The notes under the pieces: generated by a model
What the model was told of the DNA's origin: nothing
The model's database searches: none
The model's input: only the letters and a program-made list of their open reading frames with translations
Shown: positions 12,064-24,289 of the stretch, one piece after another
Position numbering within the stretch: the stretch's first letter is position 1
Layout: every line of letters begins with the position of its first letter
Origin: Rhyzopertha dominica
Lineage: Eukaryota > Arthropoda > Insecta > Coleoptera > Bostrichidae
Reading direction: 5' to 3'
Length of the DNA: 64,000 bases
Assembly (NCBI GenBank): GCA_025024175.1
Contig: QCXZ01000086.1
Location: 20,116,245-20,180,244 of the forward strand
Program-made: the position numbers and the translations under genes

Positions 12064-13382
12064 TACCGGGTCGCTACAAAGTATGGAACCAGCAGGATAT
12101 TTCAAGTTCTATTCGACCGATTTTTCTGAAATTGTGTATGGCCCTATGGGTAATTAAAACTTTGTTATTTGCATGATCGCATCGAAATTTTGATGATGAT
12201 TGGTTATGGAGATAGAAGGCGAAGTTATTCGGGAGTAGTTGCACTCTACAATGCAATTCATGAAGACCGTGAACTAATTGCCAGATGAACAGTTATTAAA
12301 ACATTGCAACGTTTTGACGAAACCGGCGGTGTTAAAAATCGTCAAAAACCAGGACGTCCAAAGTTTCCTACGAGTGAGGAAAGTAGCTTCAATGTCCTTT
12401 TAGATGTGCAAAGTGTTCTGTGCTCTCGCTCACCATATTAGTAGAAGATCTATTCAGAAAATTTTGAATCATCCATACAAAATTCACTTATTACAAGAAC
12501 TGAGCGAAGATGATTTCGATCGTAGGATAGAATTTTGCGAAACTGCTATGAACATGATAGATGAAGATAGAAACATTTTAAATTGGATTATGTTTTCTGA
12601 TGAAGCAATTATTTGCTTCAATGGTAATGTGAATAGACATAATTGCAGATATTGGTCGGACACAAATCCAGATTGGATGGAACAAGTCCACATACAACAC
12701 CCTCAGAATGTGAATGTCTAATGTGGTATTATCGGTGAGCACATTATTGGGCCTTTTTTAATAGATGGAAATTTGAATGCGGTCAGTATTTACAGCTCTT
12801 GCGCGAACACCAGAACTTATTCGCCTGCTCCCTAACCGTGAAAATGCTGCACGTCCTTCTGAACAGATATGGTTTCAGCAAGATTTTGCAGCCAACGTTC
12901 GTGGATATTTGAATGCGATATTTCCAGTTAGATGTATTGGTAGACGCGGAGCGCCAGAATGCCTAGCACGTTCCCCTGATCTGAAGCCGCTAGATTTTTC
13001 CTGTGGGAGTATCGAAAAAATCGTATTTATGCTGGTTGGCCACATAATGCAGAAGATTTAAAAGGGCGAAACAGGGCAGAAATTCAGAACTAACCTCCAA
13101 ATATGCTACAAAGAACATTAGAAAACTTTTACTCAAGGCTGTTCTCAAGGAAGTATCTTCTGTAACGTAAATCTAAAAAAATACTGCATTTTTCATGGAA
13201 TCATGTTTTTCTTTTGTACTTTTACGGTACCCGATTCGCAATAAATTGATCAAACTAGACGAAAATTATCACCAGAAAATGCATATTAATTACCCATAGG
13301 CCCATGCAAAATTTCAGAAAAATCGGTCGAACAGAACTTGATGAAATATCCTGCTGGTTCCAAACTTTGTGGCGAGCCGGTA
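12064..13382 (+). mobile_element. Tc1/mariner-type DNA transposon with long inverted ends, copy B
   Basis: The ends are TACCGGGTCGCTACAAAG and CTTTGTGGCGAGCCGGTA, flanked by TA on both sides (12062-12063 and 13383-13384), as expected for Tc1/mariner insertion. The inverted similarity continues for about 95 bp, through the motif TTAATTACCCATAGGCCCAT near the right end. The interior is one transposase gene in the plus direction with several frame breaks. It is the same family as copy A. Confidence 0.82.
12165..13061 (+). pseudogene. Broken transposase of copy B
   Basis: The helix-turn-helix part is readable around 12185-12360 (MIGYGDRRRSYSGVVALYNA). It is followed after a frame change by HHISRRSIQKIL (12430 on), the first catalytic block NWIMFSDEA (12580-12605), a stop after 12720, the block IWFQQDFAANVRGYL (second Asp, about 12868), and CLARSPDLKPLDF (about 12960-13000, third acidic region). 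The pattern DEA / QQD / SPDLxPLD is that of insect Tc1-like DDE transposases. At least three frame breaks or stops make it inactive. Confidence 0.75.
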
Positions 13383-13384
13383 TA

Positions 13385-15690
13385 TTAGGTAGATACTAAG
13401 TAAAATAACTGACTTGGTTTTACATGAGACTTCAGAGCTTTTGCGGTGGAACGACTGCATTGCATTTATGTAATTTTTATGATTATAATGGGATCTCTTC
13501 AGCTTTTCTGCAGTCCAAAAAGTTACGAAGTCATATTCTTCTTTTTCTGTGAGATCTAAGGTCGAAACGATCGTCAGAAGTATCTGATAAAAGAGCCAGA
13601 ACCTTGGAATTTTCGCCATTTTAAATAGTATAAAATACTCTATAACTTGGAAACTTTGTGACTCAAGTTTAATTTTGTGTTCTTAATCTCGAGTTAACGG
13701 TTTTTGAGTTTTCCAATTTCAAGAAATAATGGTAACGATCTTCTTTTGTTTTTCAATGACATTATTTTAATCTTGGCGTTGTTTTCTACTTTAAATGTAA
13801 GAAAACGTTTAGGTGAATTAATAATAATAATCTTTATTTGTTCAGCATCAATAATTAATTCTTTAAAAAAAAGTTTTAAGCAATGAACAAAATTGCGAAA
13901 TTCACAAACTGCCAAGAAAACAGTTGCTGTTTTCCACTTAACCAAAAGAAAATTAGATGTATACTATAAATTTAACAAACAATACAAAACAAAATTTACA
14001 TGACGACAAGTACCTACTTAATGTAATACACTCACACCAACAGTAGTAACAATTAAAAAGAAAAAAGTAAAAGACGAAAAAAATCGTAACTGGGAAAATG
14101 TGAGCAGATGAACTAGCTTTGCGGCAACTTTTGAAAGATATCGAAACTAGGAATATAGCATACCAATCACAAGTAAGACGGAGAAAAATTCTAATAAAAT
14201 ATATTGAAATGTTAGTACTGGGTTTAGTAATTATACAGAACAGAGTACGTAAATAGAAATGAAATTATTAAGCTTAAACTTGTTATACAATTAACTGATA
14301 TTAATTTCATTTGTGGACTATAGATGGACAACACCGTTCGTTGGTCCGGTCTGTATATAATTTTGATAGATCCGTTTTGCTTCACTGATATTTCTGATTT
14401 GTCGGCGTTCAACAAGATGAAATTCCTCCACATAGCAGCAGGGTTAGATTTTTTAAACCAGCATTGACCAAAATGGACCAGGAAGTCACCTGATCTGATG
14501 GCTATACTAAGTCCGAAAATTATAACTACTTCCCAACTACATCTAATGACGTAAGAAATCAAAATCGGATTGTCGTGCCTTTGGAACAACAGAGATTATT
14601 TTAAACATTGAGTTGGCCTTCTCTTCATTTACGATTGTATACTTTTTGAGTTGGGTAGATTGTTCTTTATTTAATAACTTCAAAATCTTCAACTGTTCAC
14701 AATGTTTCGACAAATGGAAATAAAAGTTAAAAAAATATTTATACATTCCATGTGAAAAATAAAGTTATTTGTGATTAAATATTTCAAAACTAGATGGCAG
14801 CAAAACTTTTAGCGTTGAAAATAATCTGACTTCTTAAAATCTATATTGATATTGGTTCGAAGTGTTCTCGACACACTTGATGAATTCTTGCGTAAGATTT
14901 ACACAATACCTATATATGGTAAAACGGATCAACTTATTTTATTTTCCATCTGCAAAAACAAATTAACGTTTGCAACAAAACTAAGGATTCGAGCGGATTC
15001 TAATCTGTATAATTTTAATTGCTATGAACCGATCGTTTACCTAACCTATCTACTAATACAGTAATATCGCCTGTGGCGAAACACATAAATCTATTATGAA
15101 TATATTGCTTAATTTTTACGTTATAAAGAAATTACCTACATAAATGGATTGGACTTATCTCTATATAACAATGCAGATGTTATGTCATATACAAGAAGTG
15201 AGTAAATGAGTGGAAACAGAGCACGAGAAATGGAAGACTCGGGAAAATACAGTAGAATCAGCAGTGGAGGAAAAAACTAAAGCTGGTGAGGTGATGAATG
15301 CAAATAGCAAAGGGAAAAATCTGCCTGAGAAAGGATGTTACAGATTGGACAATTTAGATGATGAAAGCAAATAAAAAGCAAGACAACTTTAACTTGTAAG
15401 AATGGTGACGGATAATCTGGTGGAACCATTTTGAAAGATATTCATATGGTTTTTGTTTTGTTTTACTATGTGGTGCATTTTATGTACTGTTCACCATTTT
15501 CATTTAATTTAAATATTTTGACACACATATCAAATACATTAATGATGTTGCTAGGCAACGACCGTGGATTAAGCTCGGATCAAATTCCATCCACGTTTGT
15601 GCAACCGGTCCTAAAAGTGTTTGAAGAATATTTCATAAAATTGTGAAGATGGCCAGTTTTGGAACTAGTCGATTCATATAGAAGTATATT
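13385..15690. other. Gene-free stretch, mostly unassigned
   Basis: No host exon recognised. A run of AAT triplets followed by ctttattt at 13821-13842 looks like the 3' tail of a non-LTR retrotransposon on the minus strand. The remaining reading frames have no family resemblance that I can see. Confidence 0.3.
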
Positions 15691-17250
15691 ATAGTTGCAA
15701 GCAACAATCTATGAGACTCCATTATACGAACAGCCGATTACCGCTCACATTGGTTTACAAGTATTACCTGAAGCTGTCGTAAATAACAGACGGGTTCGGC
15801 ACGTTCCATTGTTTTGCAGCGGAGTGCACCGTATCCAAAAATTGTGTTTAGGCTTTTTTAGAATTTTTTTTTTCGTACACATAAATCAATGAGCATTATT
15901 TGGTATTATTATTTGAACCACAAATATTTCTCATCTAATAGCTTTTAATGTATGACTAAATCGTATTCTTTCCTAATTTAATGAGTAGTATCAATTTTTA
16001 TAACCATGAATGGTAAACATTCCAATTTAAATGCGGCAACCCATACTTTCTAATTTTTGATCGCGGTGTGCAATTGTCCTCTGCCCTGTTTTTTCACAGG
16101 TCAAAATTTTATTTTAATCCGGAGGATCATAAACGTAGTTTCTACCTGTATATTTTTTTGGAAATAAGAAGAAATCGGAACTATTCTACTCCAACTATAA
16201 ACGGTATTGAAAGCATATGTGTTTACTTATATTTTAAAGCTTTACAGCATATAAGCGTACCAAGTGCAATATTTTTTACTTATTCAGTCATACCTACATA
16301 TATGCTTACATTTAGCCACTTATTAAGAGGCGTTTGTGACAAATACGTAGGGCAACTGTTCAAACAGATTATTGCTTTTAAACCGATTATCATTCTGATA
16401 TGAATGTGGAAGTGTTTGAAAATTGATTCAAAAACATTTTATTGCCCAAACTGCCACCAAACAGCGTCATAGTAATGGACAACGCTAGTTACCATTCGGA
16501 GCAACTGCTGCTAAAAATTAGACACGAAGCTGAAATAACAAGTGTCGATGCATGGAGAAATTTCGTGCGGNCTGTACTGGACATTGAAAATCGGTACAGA
16601 GTGAATCATGTACAAAAATTAATAATAGAAGTCAATCGTGATTTTAGCAGTGAAAGTGATAGTGAGTAACTTTTTTTAGATTGTGACTCTTATAATGTGC
16701 TTATTAACAAGCTGTAATGAACATAATCTATACCGTGTATAAATTTTATTGTGCACTATTGTAAGTTTTTTCTAACAAATGTAAATAATTTTCTACTTAC
16801 TAATTTGTATGTTTTATATTAAAATTAAAAATTAAAATTAAAATATTAAATTCGTTATGACATGCAAAGGCTTTTATTTTATACATCGGAAAATGTAAAC
16901 CCAATAAAGTTTCGCATAAAAAAAAGATCGCGGGTCGCGCCAGTTAGCATCAGGTCTGCATTAAATAAAATTTGTTATAAAATCTTCTGTGTTTTATTGA
17001 TTGCTAAATTATCACAACAAACAAATTTCAAAAATTTATAGTGGAAAAGCTGAAATTTTAGCCAACAAGATTTTTTTGAATACGGGCCATTTAGGAACTT
17101 TGAAGCGTGCCACTAATCCCAATAGTTTAGGACGGCCGACCATAAGGTTGTAAAAACCCTCATTTACAATACAATAGTTTACGACGGCCGACCGTCAAGC
17201 TGTAAANCCGTCTGCATAAGTCAGTCTCATAGATCGTTGCTTGATACTTT
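15690..17250 (+). mobile_element. DNA transposon relic with inverted ends
   Basis: The left end has CAAGCAACAATCTATGAGAC (15701-15720) and the right end its near-exact reverse complement GTCTCATAGATCGTTGCTTG (17223-17242), differing at one base. The interior carries a fragment of a DDE transposase at 16442-16669. No convincing target duplication was found, so the outer limits are approximate. Confidence 0.6.
16442..16669 (+). pseudogene. DDE transposase C-terminal fragment
   Basis: The stretch LPPNSVIVMDNASYHS is the well-known block around the second catalytic Asp in IS630/Tc1-like transposases of insects. The expected downstream block with the third acidic residue is missing; instead the frame passes directly to VDAWRNFVR and the acidic C-terminus FSSESDSE, so an internal deletion is likely. 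One N at 16571. Confidence 0.65.
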
Positions 17251-18262
17251 ACCTTTCATTATCCAAAATTCAACTTCTGAACGGGTCCAACATATTTTAA
17301 GCACTTCTTAGCGCTCGGGGCTACTACGAAATAGTAAAAACCAATATTGGACTGGAACATTAGTTTTTGAAGGACGTCTCAAAAACAGTACACTGCCACA
17401 GTGACCTAAACTACTCAATCGGGGTAATCAATCTAACGCAATTAGTGTAAAAGCCGACACGCTTCCTCTTTTAGCGATAATCGTACTTTGCACTTAATCC
17501 GAGGCAGGTGGAATCGCGACAAAAAACTAATATGGTCGTCATTATGACAGACGGGGAATCTCGTTAGTATTCTTGCAAGATACAACGGCGATAATGCATA
17601 CGTATCATTTCCTGTCCAAAACATGCATTCTTGTGGTCAAACAACCGGCGAACACGTAACACCTAAACCTGTCGGGGACGTAGGCAAGATCGAACGAAAT
17701 AAACGGGCGTCAAATGCATTATTTATAAAAAGCGACGTAAGCACATAAAAAATTTAAAGTGCGATCAAGGCCTCTCGGGCATTACGCGACAAATACCACA
17801 TTCTTCCAGCCGTATGGCAAGGCGGTTTCGCAGTTAGGTTCTCTAACGAGGAACACACCTAATGCGTTACGTAATAATGAATACTGATTTGCTGAAAAAT
17901 ACGAATGTCGCCTGGCGGGCGAAACAGGTAAAACAATAATGGGATGTTTCGCTTGTTTGAGCCATGTGTTAACACCATGGTCAGCTCGTGCCGATGGCCA
18001 CGACCAGTGGCGGAGTCGGCTCTTCGAAAAAACTGCGAGAATAGCAATAGAATAACTACAGTCAACTCAAACGACCAACAAGATAATGCATAAATCGCAG
18101 AATCCTATACAGGGTGTTCAACGACTACATTTATCAGCTAGAAGTATCTGGGAAAATACAGATTCAAACAGTGCCCTAGACATTTATTTCGATGCTTCCA
18201 ATCAGGTTGCATCATCATCCGACATGAACGCTGAGTGCAATTAGTTTAATTTAAAAAAAGCT
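17251..18262. other. Gene-free stretch of about 1 kb
   Basis: Slightly more GC-rich than its surroundings, with short reading frames but none with a recognisable family. I see no element ends. Confidence 0.25.
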
Positions 18263-19078
18263 AATTACTTCCACATCCAACGGATGGGAAGTATTGTATC
18301 GCGAAAAAAATTTTCGAAAACGTAAAAAAAAACAAAATTTGAGCAAAAAACTAATTCTTGTCTGTGTGTCTGTGGTTTTGTTTGTGGACACGATAACTTT
18401 CGAAAGACTTAATATATGAACTTGAAATTTGGCAAACGTATAGATCTCAACTACACAAAGCGACCTATTGTTTTTGGGGTAATAGGGTATCGGAAAGGGG
18501 GCGGCAAAATTGGAGGGTAACTACCTTTTTTGCAAGTTTTTATTTTTTTTCGTTTTAGTATGTGATTAGTAGTATAACTGCGAGTATTATTCGCCCTTAT
18601 GAATTTTCGGTGCAGCAAATTGTTTAGAAGATATTAGTAAAAAAGCGTCACTTAAAGAAAACGCCTTTTCCTAAATATCTCCGAATATATTTAATATATT
18701 CAAAAAAAATGAAAATGCTTTCAGATAGGAAATAAAATTTCTCACAAAAAGGGTCTTAGAAAATTTATCCAAAATCTTGACATTTTCGAAATATTTCCAA
18801 AAAACGTATTTTGGTCCCTGTTCGTACGATTTTTTTTAAATTTCGGTATTATATAGGAAATCGTATTTCTGATCGGCAAGCACTCTTGTAATTTTTTTGT
18901 TAAGTTAATACTTTTCGAGTTGTTTGGAAAAAACGGATTTTAAAAATTTATGTATTTTTACTAATATCACGAGGACCGTTTGTCTTAGAAAAAATGTGTA
19001 GAGAGAAAAAATACTCAAACCTGATTACTAATCGTATAATATAAGAAATAAAAACGTAAATGTCATTTTGACAATTGG

Positions 19079-20354
19079 GTATTTGCCATGTATTTATATT
19101 TTATTAAATTGTATATTAATAGGTAGCATCTGATGCACAAAACAGCTGTGACAGCTTATAAATTCGAAAAAATGTATCATAAAGTGTATTTTTAATATTA
19201 AACATGTGAATATTTAATGGGACCGCCAAAACGCGAACATATTGGCCGTGACGTCAGGTGTCTTGTAAATGGCAGCTTGTTTACATCTGGGGTCAGCGCG
19301 TCACGCGTCAGCCTCAACCCGTCAATTTATCAGTTGTTTGCGTTCACTTTGTGACAAGCGGATTAAAATACCCCAAGAACAAGTGAAGTACTTATGAGTA
19401 ATGACTTCTGAAGGCATGTTCATTGTTATGGAATTTGTGTACAGCAACGAGCGGTTCAACGCGGCGGAGATGAAAAAACAAAAGCAACAACATTATTTTA
19501 TCAAACTAACGTAGCATTGATAATTTGATCACAGCGGGTTGTTGGAAACATACTATTTGTAAACATAAAAATGTAATAATCAAAAATGTACCCTAAACTT
19601 GACATTTATTTTAGAGGTGAGAATAAATATAAATTGCCATTTATTTTCGGGGCTCTTGGTGCTCGTTTTCGGTCTGGCTAACAGTCGAATATATGAGGGA
19701 CAACCTCGTTCTTTATTATAACATTTCCCTCTATCAACTTAAAACGCATATAATTTATCATATCCTCTTCAAGCTATAACAAAATGGAAACTGAATGGTA
19801 AACACTTATAACCCCAAAAAGAATATAAAACTTACAGTAAGAATTAAGATGATCTTCACAACAGAAAAACAAACTTTGCGATTTCGGCATATCACGTCTA
19901 AGGGTCTTAAACAACTTTTTTATACGTTGATAATCTCGAGGAACAGTTATAAAAATTTTGTTAGCTGTACTGACTGAAGTACTTTTATAACCATGTACAA
20001 AACAACACTTGTTTTGTTTTCCATACATAATAGATGCTTCTAAAACTACACAAATTACTTTTTGGTGCGACCTCTTACACCGTCCTTTCAATAAACACCA
20101 CACAAAAGCTTTTCCAATACAAGAATGATACTACACCATTAAACAGCACGCTCCTCGGTAATGTTTACAAGACACTTGACGTCACGAGTTGAATAACCTT
20201 GGATAGATACGTTTTGGCGGTGACTCCTAAGATTCGAATTTCAGACCTGAAATTCTCTACCTACAAATATTTTTTTGTGTTTTTTAACATGGCGTACGAT
20301 ATATATGCACTTCAAGATTCATTTTACGTAATTTTCAAAAAAAGTGATAATACC
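19079..20354 (-). mobile_element. P-superfamily-like DNA element with THAP domain remnant
   Basis: A 1276-bp insertion bounded by CAATTGG on both sides (19072-19078 and 20355-20361; 7 of 8 bases match if extended to 8), as shown by comparison with R1 copies 1 and 3. It starts GTATT and ends AATACC. About 145 bp inside the left end and 130 bp inside the right end are inverted blocks with CCGCCAAAACG and GTGACGTCA-GTGTCTTGTAAA (19223-19271 and 20163-20222). The coding remnant is a THAP-type zinc finger. The 8-bp duplication and THAP domain suggest the P superfamily; this is inference. Confidence 0.65.
19880..20035 (-). pseudogene. THAP zinc-finger fragment of the inserted element
   Basis: The segment begins NKCCFVHGYKSTS and ends SQSLFFCCEDHLN, with FITVPRD and a basic helix-like stretch between, matching the C2CH pattern of THAP DNA-binding domains in insect P-like transposases. 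The second Cys appears as Tyr. The frame begins in the element (20103) and ends at 19774 without a catalytic domain. Confidence 0.6.
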
Positions 20355-20409
20355 CAATTGGATGTGGAAGTATTGATTCAATTTGCAGCAGTTTTTTCAT
20401 CAGTTATAT

Positions 20410-21748
20410 ATGACGATCTTCTTCAAATTAACTAGTCGTTTTTACGTGATATTCAAGATGTTAATGAGGCATGTGGCAAATTTTACGAAATCTTTTACAG
20501 TACTTTTGAGCGAAGTATAGCCAAAATGAATTCTCTACCCACGCGTAAGTTTACATATTTATACCCAATGATTTGAAGTGGATATCATTCGGTGCCTTCC
20601 TGACAAACTTAAAGCTCTTAGGCTATATATAGCACCTTGGCTCACTGAGAATTTAAAGCTGATGATAAAAATGCGTAAAAAGCCCTACAAAAAATCAATC
20701 TTACTAAACTGCCCGCTCATTGGGAATCTCCAGTAGAACTAATAAACATAGTGTTTTAGAGAACTACTAAAACTTGGTGTTAAATTCAAAGCATCTGCAA
20801 GCACAGATTTAGTTTTGGGTGAATTCATTATTAATGATTTAAATACTTTCTTCTTGCAAAATGTTAATGTGAACTTTCTTCCAGACAAAATGCTCTTACA
20901 AAAATATAATAGCAAACGGCTGCATACAGTCACTGACATTTTTGATTTTCAATTTGTTACAGAAGATAGAGTTTGCACTTCCACTAACAGTCTTAAAAGT
21001 AACGCTGTTGGAGTTAATGGAATATCAGTACATATATTAAAAACTACGCTTCCAGTTACACTTCCAATAATTACTCACAAAATTAATACCAGTAGGTATA
21101 GGTAGTTGTACCTTTCCGGATGCCTGGAAGCAGTCTAAGGTCAGACCATTACCTAAAGTGCCCACTCCAAAAGAGATGAAATATATCAGGCCTATTAGTA
21201 TTTTGCACAAGAAGAATGCACATGTCACACACGATCGTGATTCTATTTCTTGGTTGAGCATGAAAAATAAAATATCACCTCCATATCTTTATAATAAAAT
21301 AAAGTATAGAACAGACGTTCATAATATAAATGCATGCAAAAAAACATGAATTAACAATACCTCGTCGTAATTCTGAATTTTTTAAAAGAGGATACTCGTA
21401 CAACATTAGTAATATATATAATTCTATACCTTACTACATAAAAAAATTTCCTTACTGTAGCTTCAAGTTTACTATCCGTAAAGCGTTACTTCGACATACC
21501 ATAGATGCTAATGCATTTCGTGTTTAGCTCGTTAAATCTTGCACTACGAGTTATTAATTATCTTTATTTTGCAGAGGAAAAGTCATCCACCGGGGCATAT
21601 CCTGGTGGATTCTGAACTTCGCCGTTTGACCGTCACTGCAGTCTACCCAGTAGTTTGAGTCTTGTATATTTTGTTAACTTATATGCGTGTTTGATACTTC
21701 TACTGTACTGCAGCATACACCGAGTCAATAAAGTCGTATTATTATTAT
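20410..21748 (+). mobile_element. Non-LTR retrotransposon fragment with 3' end
   Basis: Broken frames show the region before the reverse transcriptase (FYEIFYSTFERSIAKM near 20490), then SLKSNAVGVNGISVHILK (20985-21045), a frameshift, FPDAWKQSKVRPLPKVPTPK (21113-21170) and MKYIRPISIL (21176-21205). The catalytic palm is deleted. The C-terminal end resumes with KHELTIPRRNSEFFKRGYSY and YNSIPYYIK (21344-21450), stop at 21525. The 3' untranslated part ends with an AATAAA-like signal and an ATT repeat at 21726-21747. It is a CR1/jockey-like LINE, internally deleted. Confidence 0.75.
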
Positions 21749-21769
21749 ACGATCACGAGATCAAGATAT

Positions 21770-22390
21770 CATAAATGCGTTTGCTACATTTTTCCGGGAG
21801 GTCTATATTGAGTCTAAATTTACTGTAGTTTCTGAACCTAAAGTTTCGTTTTCTAATGTTGTCTGTTTCACATTTTTCTGAAAACGATGTTTTCAAAACA
21901 TTGAAGGCTGCTAAGAAAAATTTTGAAGAGCTTTTATATCAACAGCTATATGGAAGTGTCAAGAGCACAATTTCTATGCATCAGCATGGTTTCATGCGTA
22001 AAAGGTCGACTGCATTTAATCTGACTTGCTTTAATCAGTTTGTGGCGGAAGTCTTGGACGACAGAAGACAAGCTGATGTCATATACATGGATTTCCAAAA
22101 AGCATTCCATCGAGTTGGCCATTTCGTTCTGATAAGTTAAGATGGAGTGGTATGACTTTTCTCCGTCTCTCATAAATTTATTTTAATCATATCTGCAAAA
22201 TCGTTAAATTCAGAAACTATGTATCTACTTCATATGTTGCTACATCCGGTGTGTCTCAGGGATCAAATGTTGGTCCGTTTTGCAATTTCTCCTCTATATT
22301 AACGATATCGTAGACATAATTCAGTGCTAGAAGCTACTTTTTGCAGAATACCTGAAGATATTGTATCGGATAGACACAGATGTCCATTAG
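21770..22390 (+). mobile_element. Second non-LTR retrotransposon fragment (reverse transcriptase)
   Basis: The reading frame at 21856-22140 contains QHGFMRKRSTAFNLTCF and the palm block RQADVIYMDFQKAFHRV, standard reverse transcriptase motifs. About 90 bases farther on, in another frame, comes ATSGVSQGSNVGP (about 22243-22281). It is not contiguous with the LINE copy just to its left, because that one already reached its 3' tail. Frame breaks and truncation at both ends make it a relic. Confidence 0.7.
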
Positions 22391-22839
22391 TCGCAAACTC
22401 AATCCAATAACATATCCGTATCATAAATTAAAATGTCAAAGTTCATATCTTTTTAAAACTATTTGAACTTTATGTACGTATTTCATTAATTTGACTATTA
22501 TGGAATCAAACTAAAATTGAATTTACAAAACAGAAATTTCCGTACTGTCCTGTTTTATACCGGGCGTATGGGCATGCATCATTTTGTATTTGCAGTTTTA
22601 CACAAATAAAAACTGACTGTAAAGCCGTTTGCAAAAAAAATGCAAGGACTTGTTCAAATAATGAAATTACACCATCAAATCTGTAAATAACAAGCTGAAC
22701 AAGTATTAACAAACAGTGAAAGTAAATTAAAAAAATCTAAATCATATTCTGTCTAACTTCTTAGTACATTTGTGAAAAAATCCATACTTTTTTTCAAAAA
22801 CAGAAATACATCTTAACCTAACAAGTTTTATCAATGCGT

Positions 22840-23400
22840 CATTTGCATCTACTTCAGCTTCAAACCCAGGACAGTTGGAAAGAAGAATCATACCATGGTT
22901 AGTTTGTTTTAGTGAGGACATCAACAACAAACAACAATCTTCCAATGTACAGAAAATGTGCAAATTTATAAGGCTATCCTATCATTAAGACCTGGCTACA
23001 TCCCACTATGCCACAAAACCATAGCAACAACACTCCTAAATGAGATTACGCTGAAGAAAAAGAAATTTGTTTTTCTTTGCTATCAGAAAGTAGTGCAAAT
23101 AAATATGTCGATTGTCGAATGCTCAAACGTTCACAAGTCAGTTGTGTGCGCTACAATTACAACTGAAGAAGAACAGTACTTTCTATATGCAAAGTGAAGT
23201 CCTTTATCACTGACAATGCTGAAAATATGGCGAAGTAAAAATTGCTTATAAAAATACATTTGTGTAAGGATCTGGAAATCAAAAACAGTGTTGCCGATTG
23301 TAGCAACCCAAAATTTAGATTAATGAAAATGTGTAAATCTGTCACTTCATGTGGCCATTACTCCGAACGAGAGGTGTGTCTTACTCGAATGTTAAAGAAA
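22840..23400 (+). pseudogene. hAT/DUF659-like transposase fragment
   Basis: The frame 22958-23197 reads LRPGYIPLCHKTIATTLLNE, then NVHKSVVCATITTEEEQYFLYAK. After a frame change it goes on as VADCSNPKFRLMKMCKSVTSCG (to about 23355). This is the arrangement of DUF659-type hAT transposases. No inverted ends were found. Confidence 0.5.
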
Positions 23401-23579
23401 ACAGCAGGCCAGCAAGGGCTAGGGCAAGAGGCAAGGGCTGTAAAAAAAATGGGACAGTCGGGCATAGAGTGTGCTAGAGGTTAGCACGAGAGTATGGCTC
23501 TGTGTAGAAGTGTGTGTGATGTAGTGCCCAATGGTAGTGGTGTGTCCACGTGAGCATTATGGATAAGTTGCATTACCTG

Positions 23580-24240
23580 TGTGACAGGTATTTATAGAGG
23601 TATATGCTTATTGAAGGGGGTACTATGTGTATTGGCCATTATTGTAATTGTGTGGGCGCCGGTGGGCGCAGGACTAATTAGTAGTCCGGTGGCAGTGGCC
23701 ACGAGACCAAGTGGGTCTGTGCAGCAAGTGGCTGCGGAGGTTTATNGCAGTTCCTCCACCCTATAGCTATAGGAGTCCTGGACGGCGTGGTCTCGACAAT
23801 CCTGTCCGTGACCTGCTGCTTAGCGGCAGTGACCTGGCCAGTGTAAGTGCCAGGAGTTCCTCGCAGATGGAACAGAAACCTCTGTATACCGTTATTCCAC
23901 CAGGGGTTTTAGGTGGTTTAGTGGGTCCGTACATTCGGCCAATGTATGGAATGCCTGGTTGAAAGACTGGGGCCTAAGGGTGGCAATCCCTGCTAATCAC
24001 ATGTTACAGGTTGCCGGCCTACGTGTGCTTCATCCGGTTCCAGAGGGCCAGCGCCAGGGTGCAGGGCACCCGCCGTAAGTTAACTATCCATCCCTGTGTG
24101 ATTATCTCGCTAATGCGTCATTTATTTGTATTTCCATGTTGCGTTTTGATTGGCTGCCCGACTGGTCTAATTAAACGTGCTAGCCTTGTCCGTCACCCGG
24201 AACTCGAGTGGGGTAGTGGTAAGAAAGGGCGTGAATGTGA
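23580..24240 (+). other. GC-rich block of foreign composition
   Basis: A stretch clearly richer in G and C than everything around it, with open frames on the plus strand (23581-23766, 23711-23962, 24011-24280) but no family I recognise. Phrases such as PPGVLGGLVGPYIRP can be read. It may be the 5' region of a retrotransposon or a piece of another element. It contains one N at 23746. No function is claimed. Confidence 0.3.
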
Positions 24241-24289
24241 TATAAGAATAATATACAAATTATTTAACACTAACCAATAACGACTAACA

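Larger units (their letters stand above)
18263..20398 (+). repeat. Repeat family R1, copy 2 (split by an insertion)
   Basis: Left part 18263-19078 and right part 20355-20398 align with copies 1 and 3. Their uninterrupted versions contain GACAATTGGATGTGGAAG exactly where this copy is broken. The left inverted end ACTTCCACATCCAA is intact. The interruption at 19079-20354 is therefore a younger insertion into an existing R1 copy. Confidence 0.8.

Noticed and set aside
19795..19977. Plus-strand open frame in the P-like element
   Set aside because: It is a shadow of the THAP finger on the minus strand.
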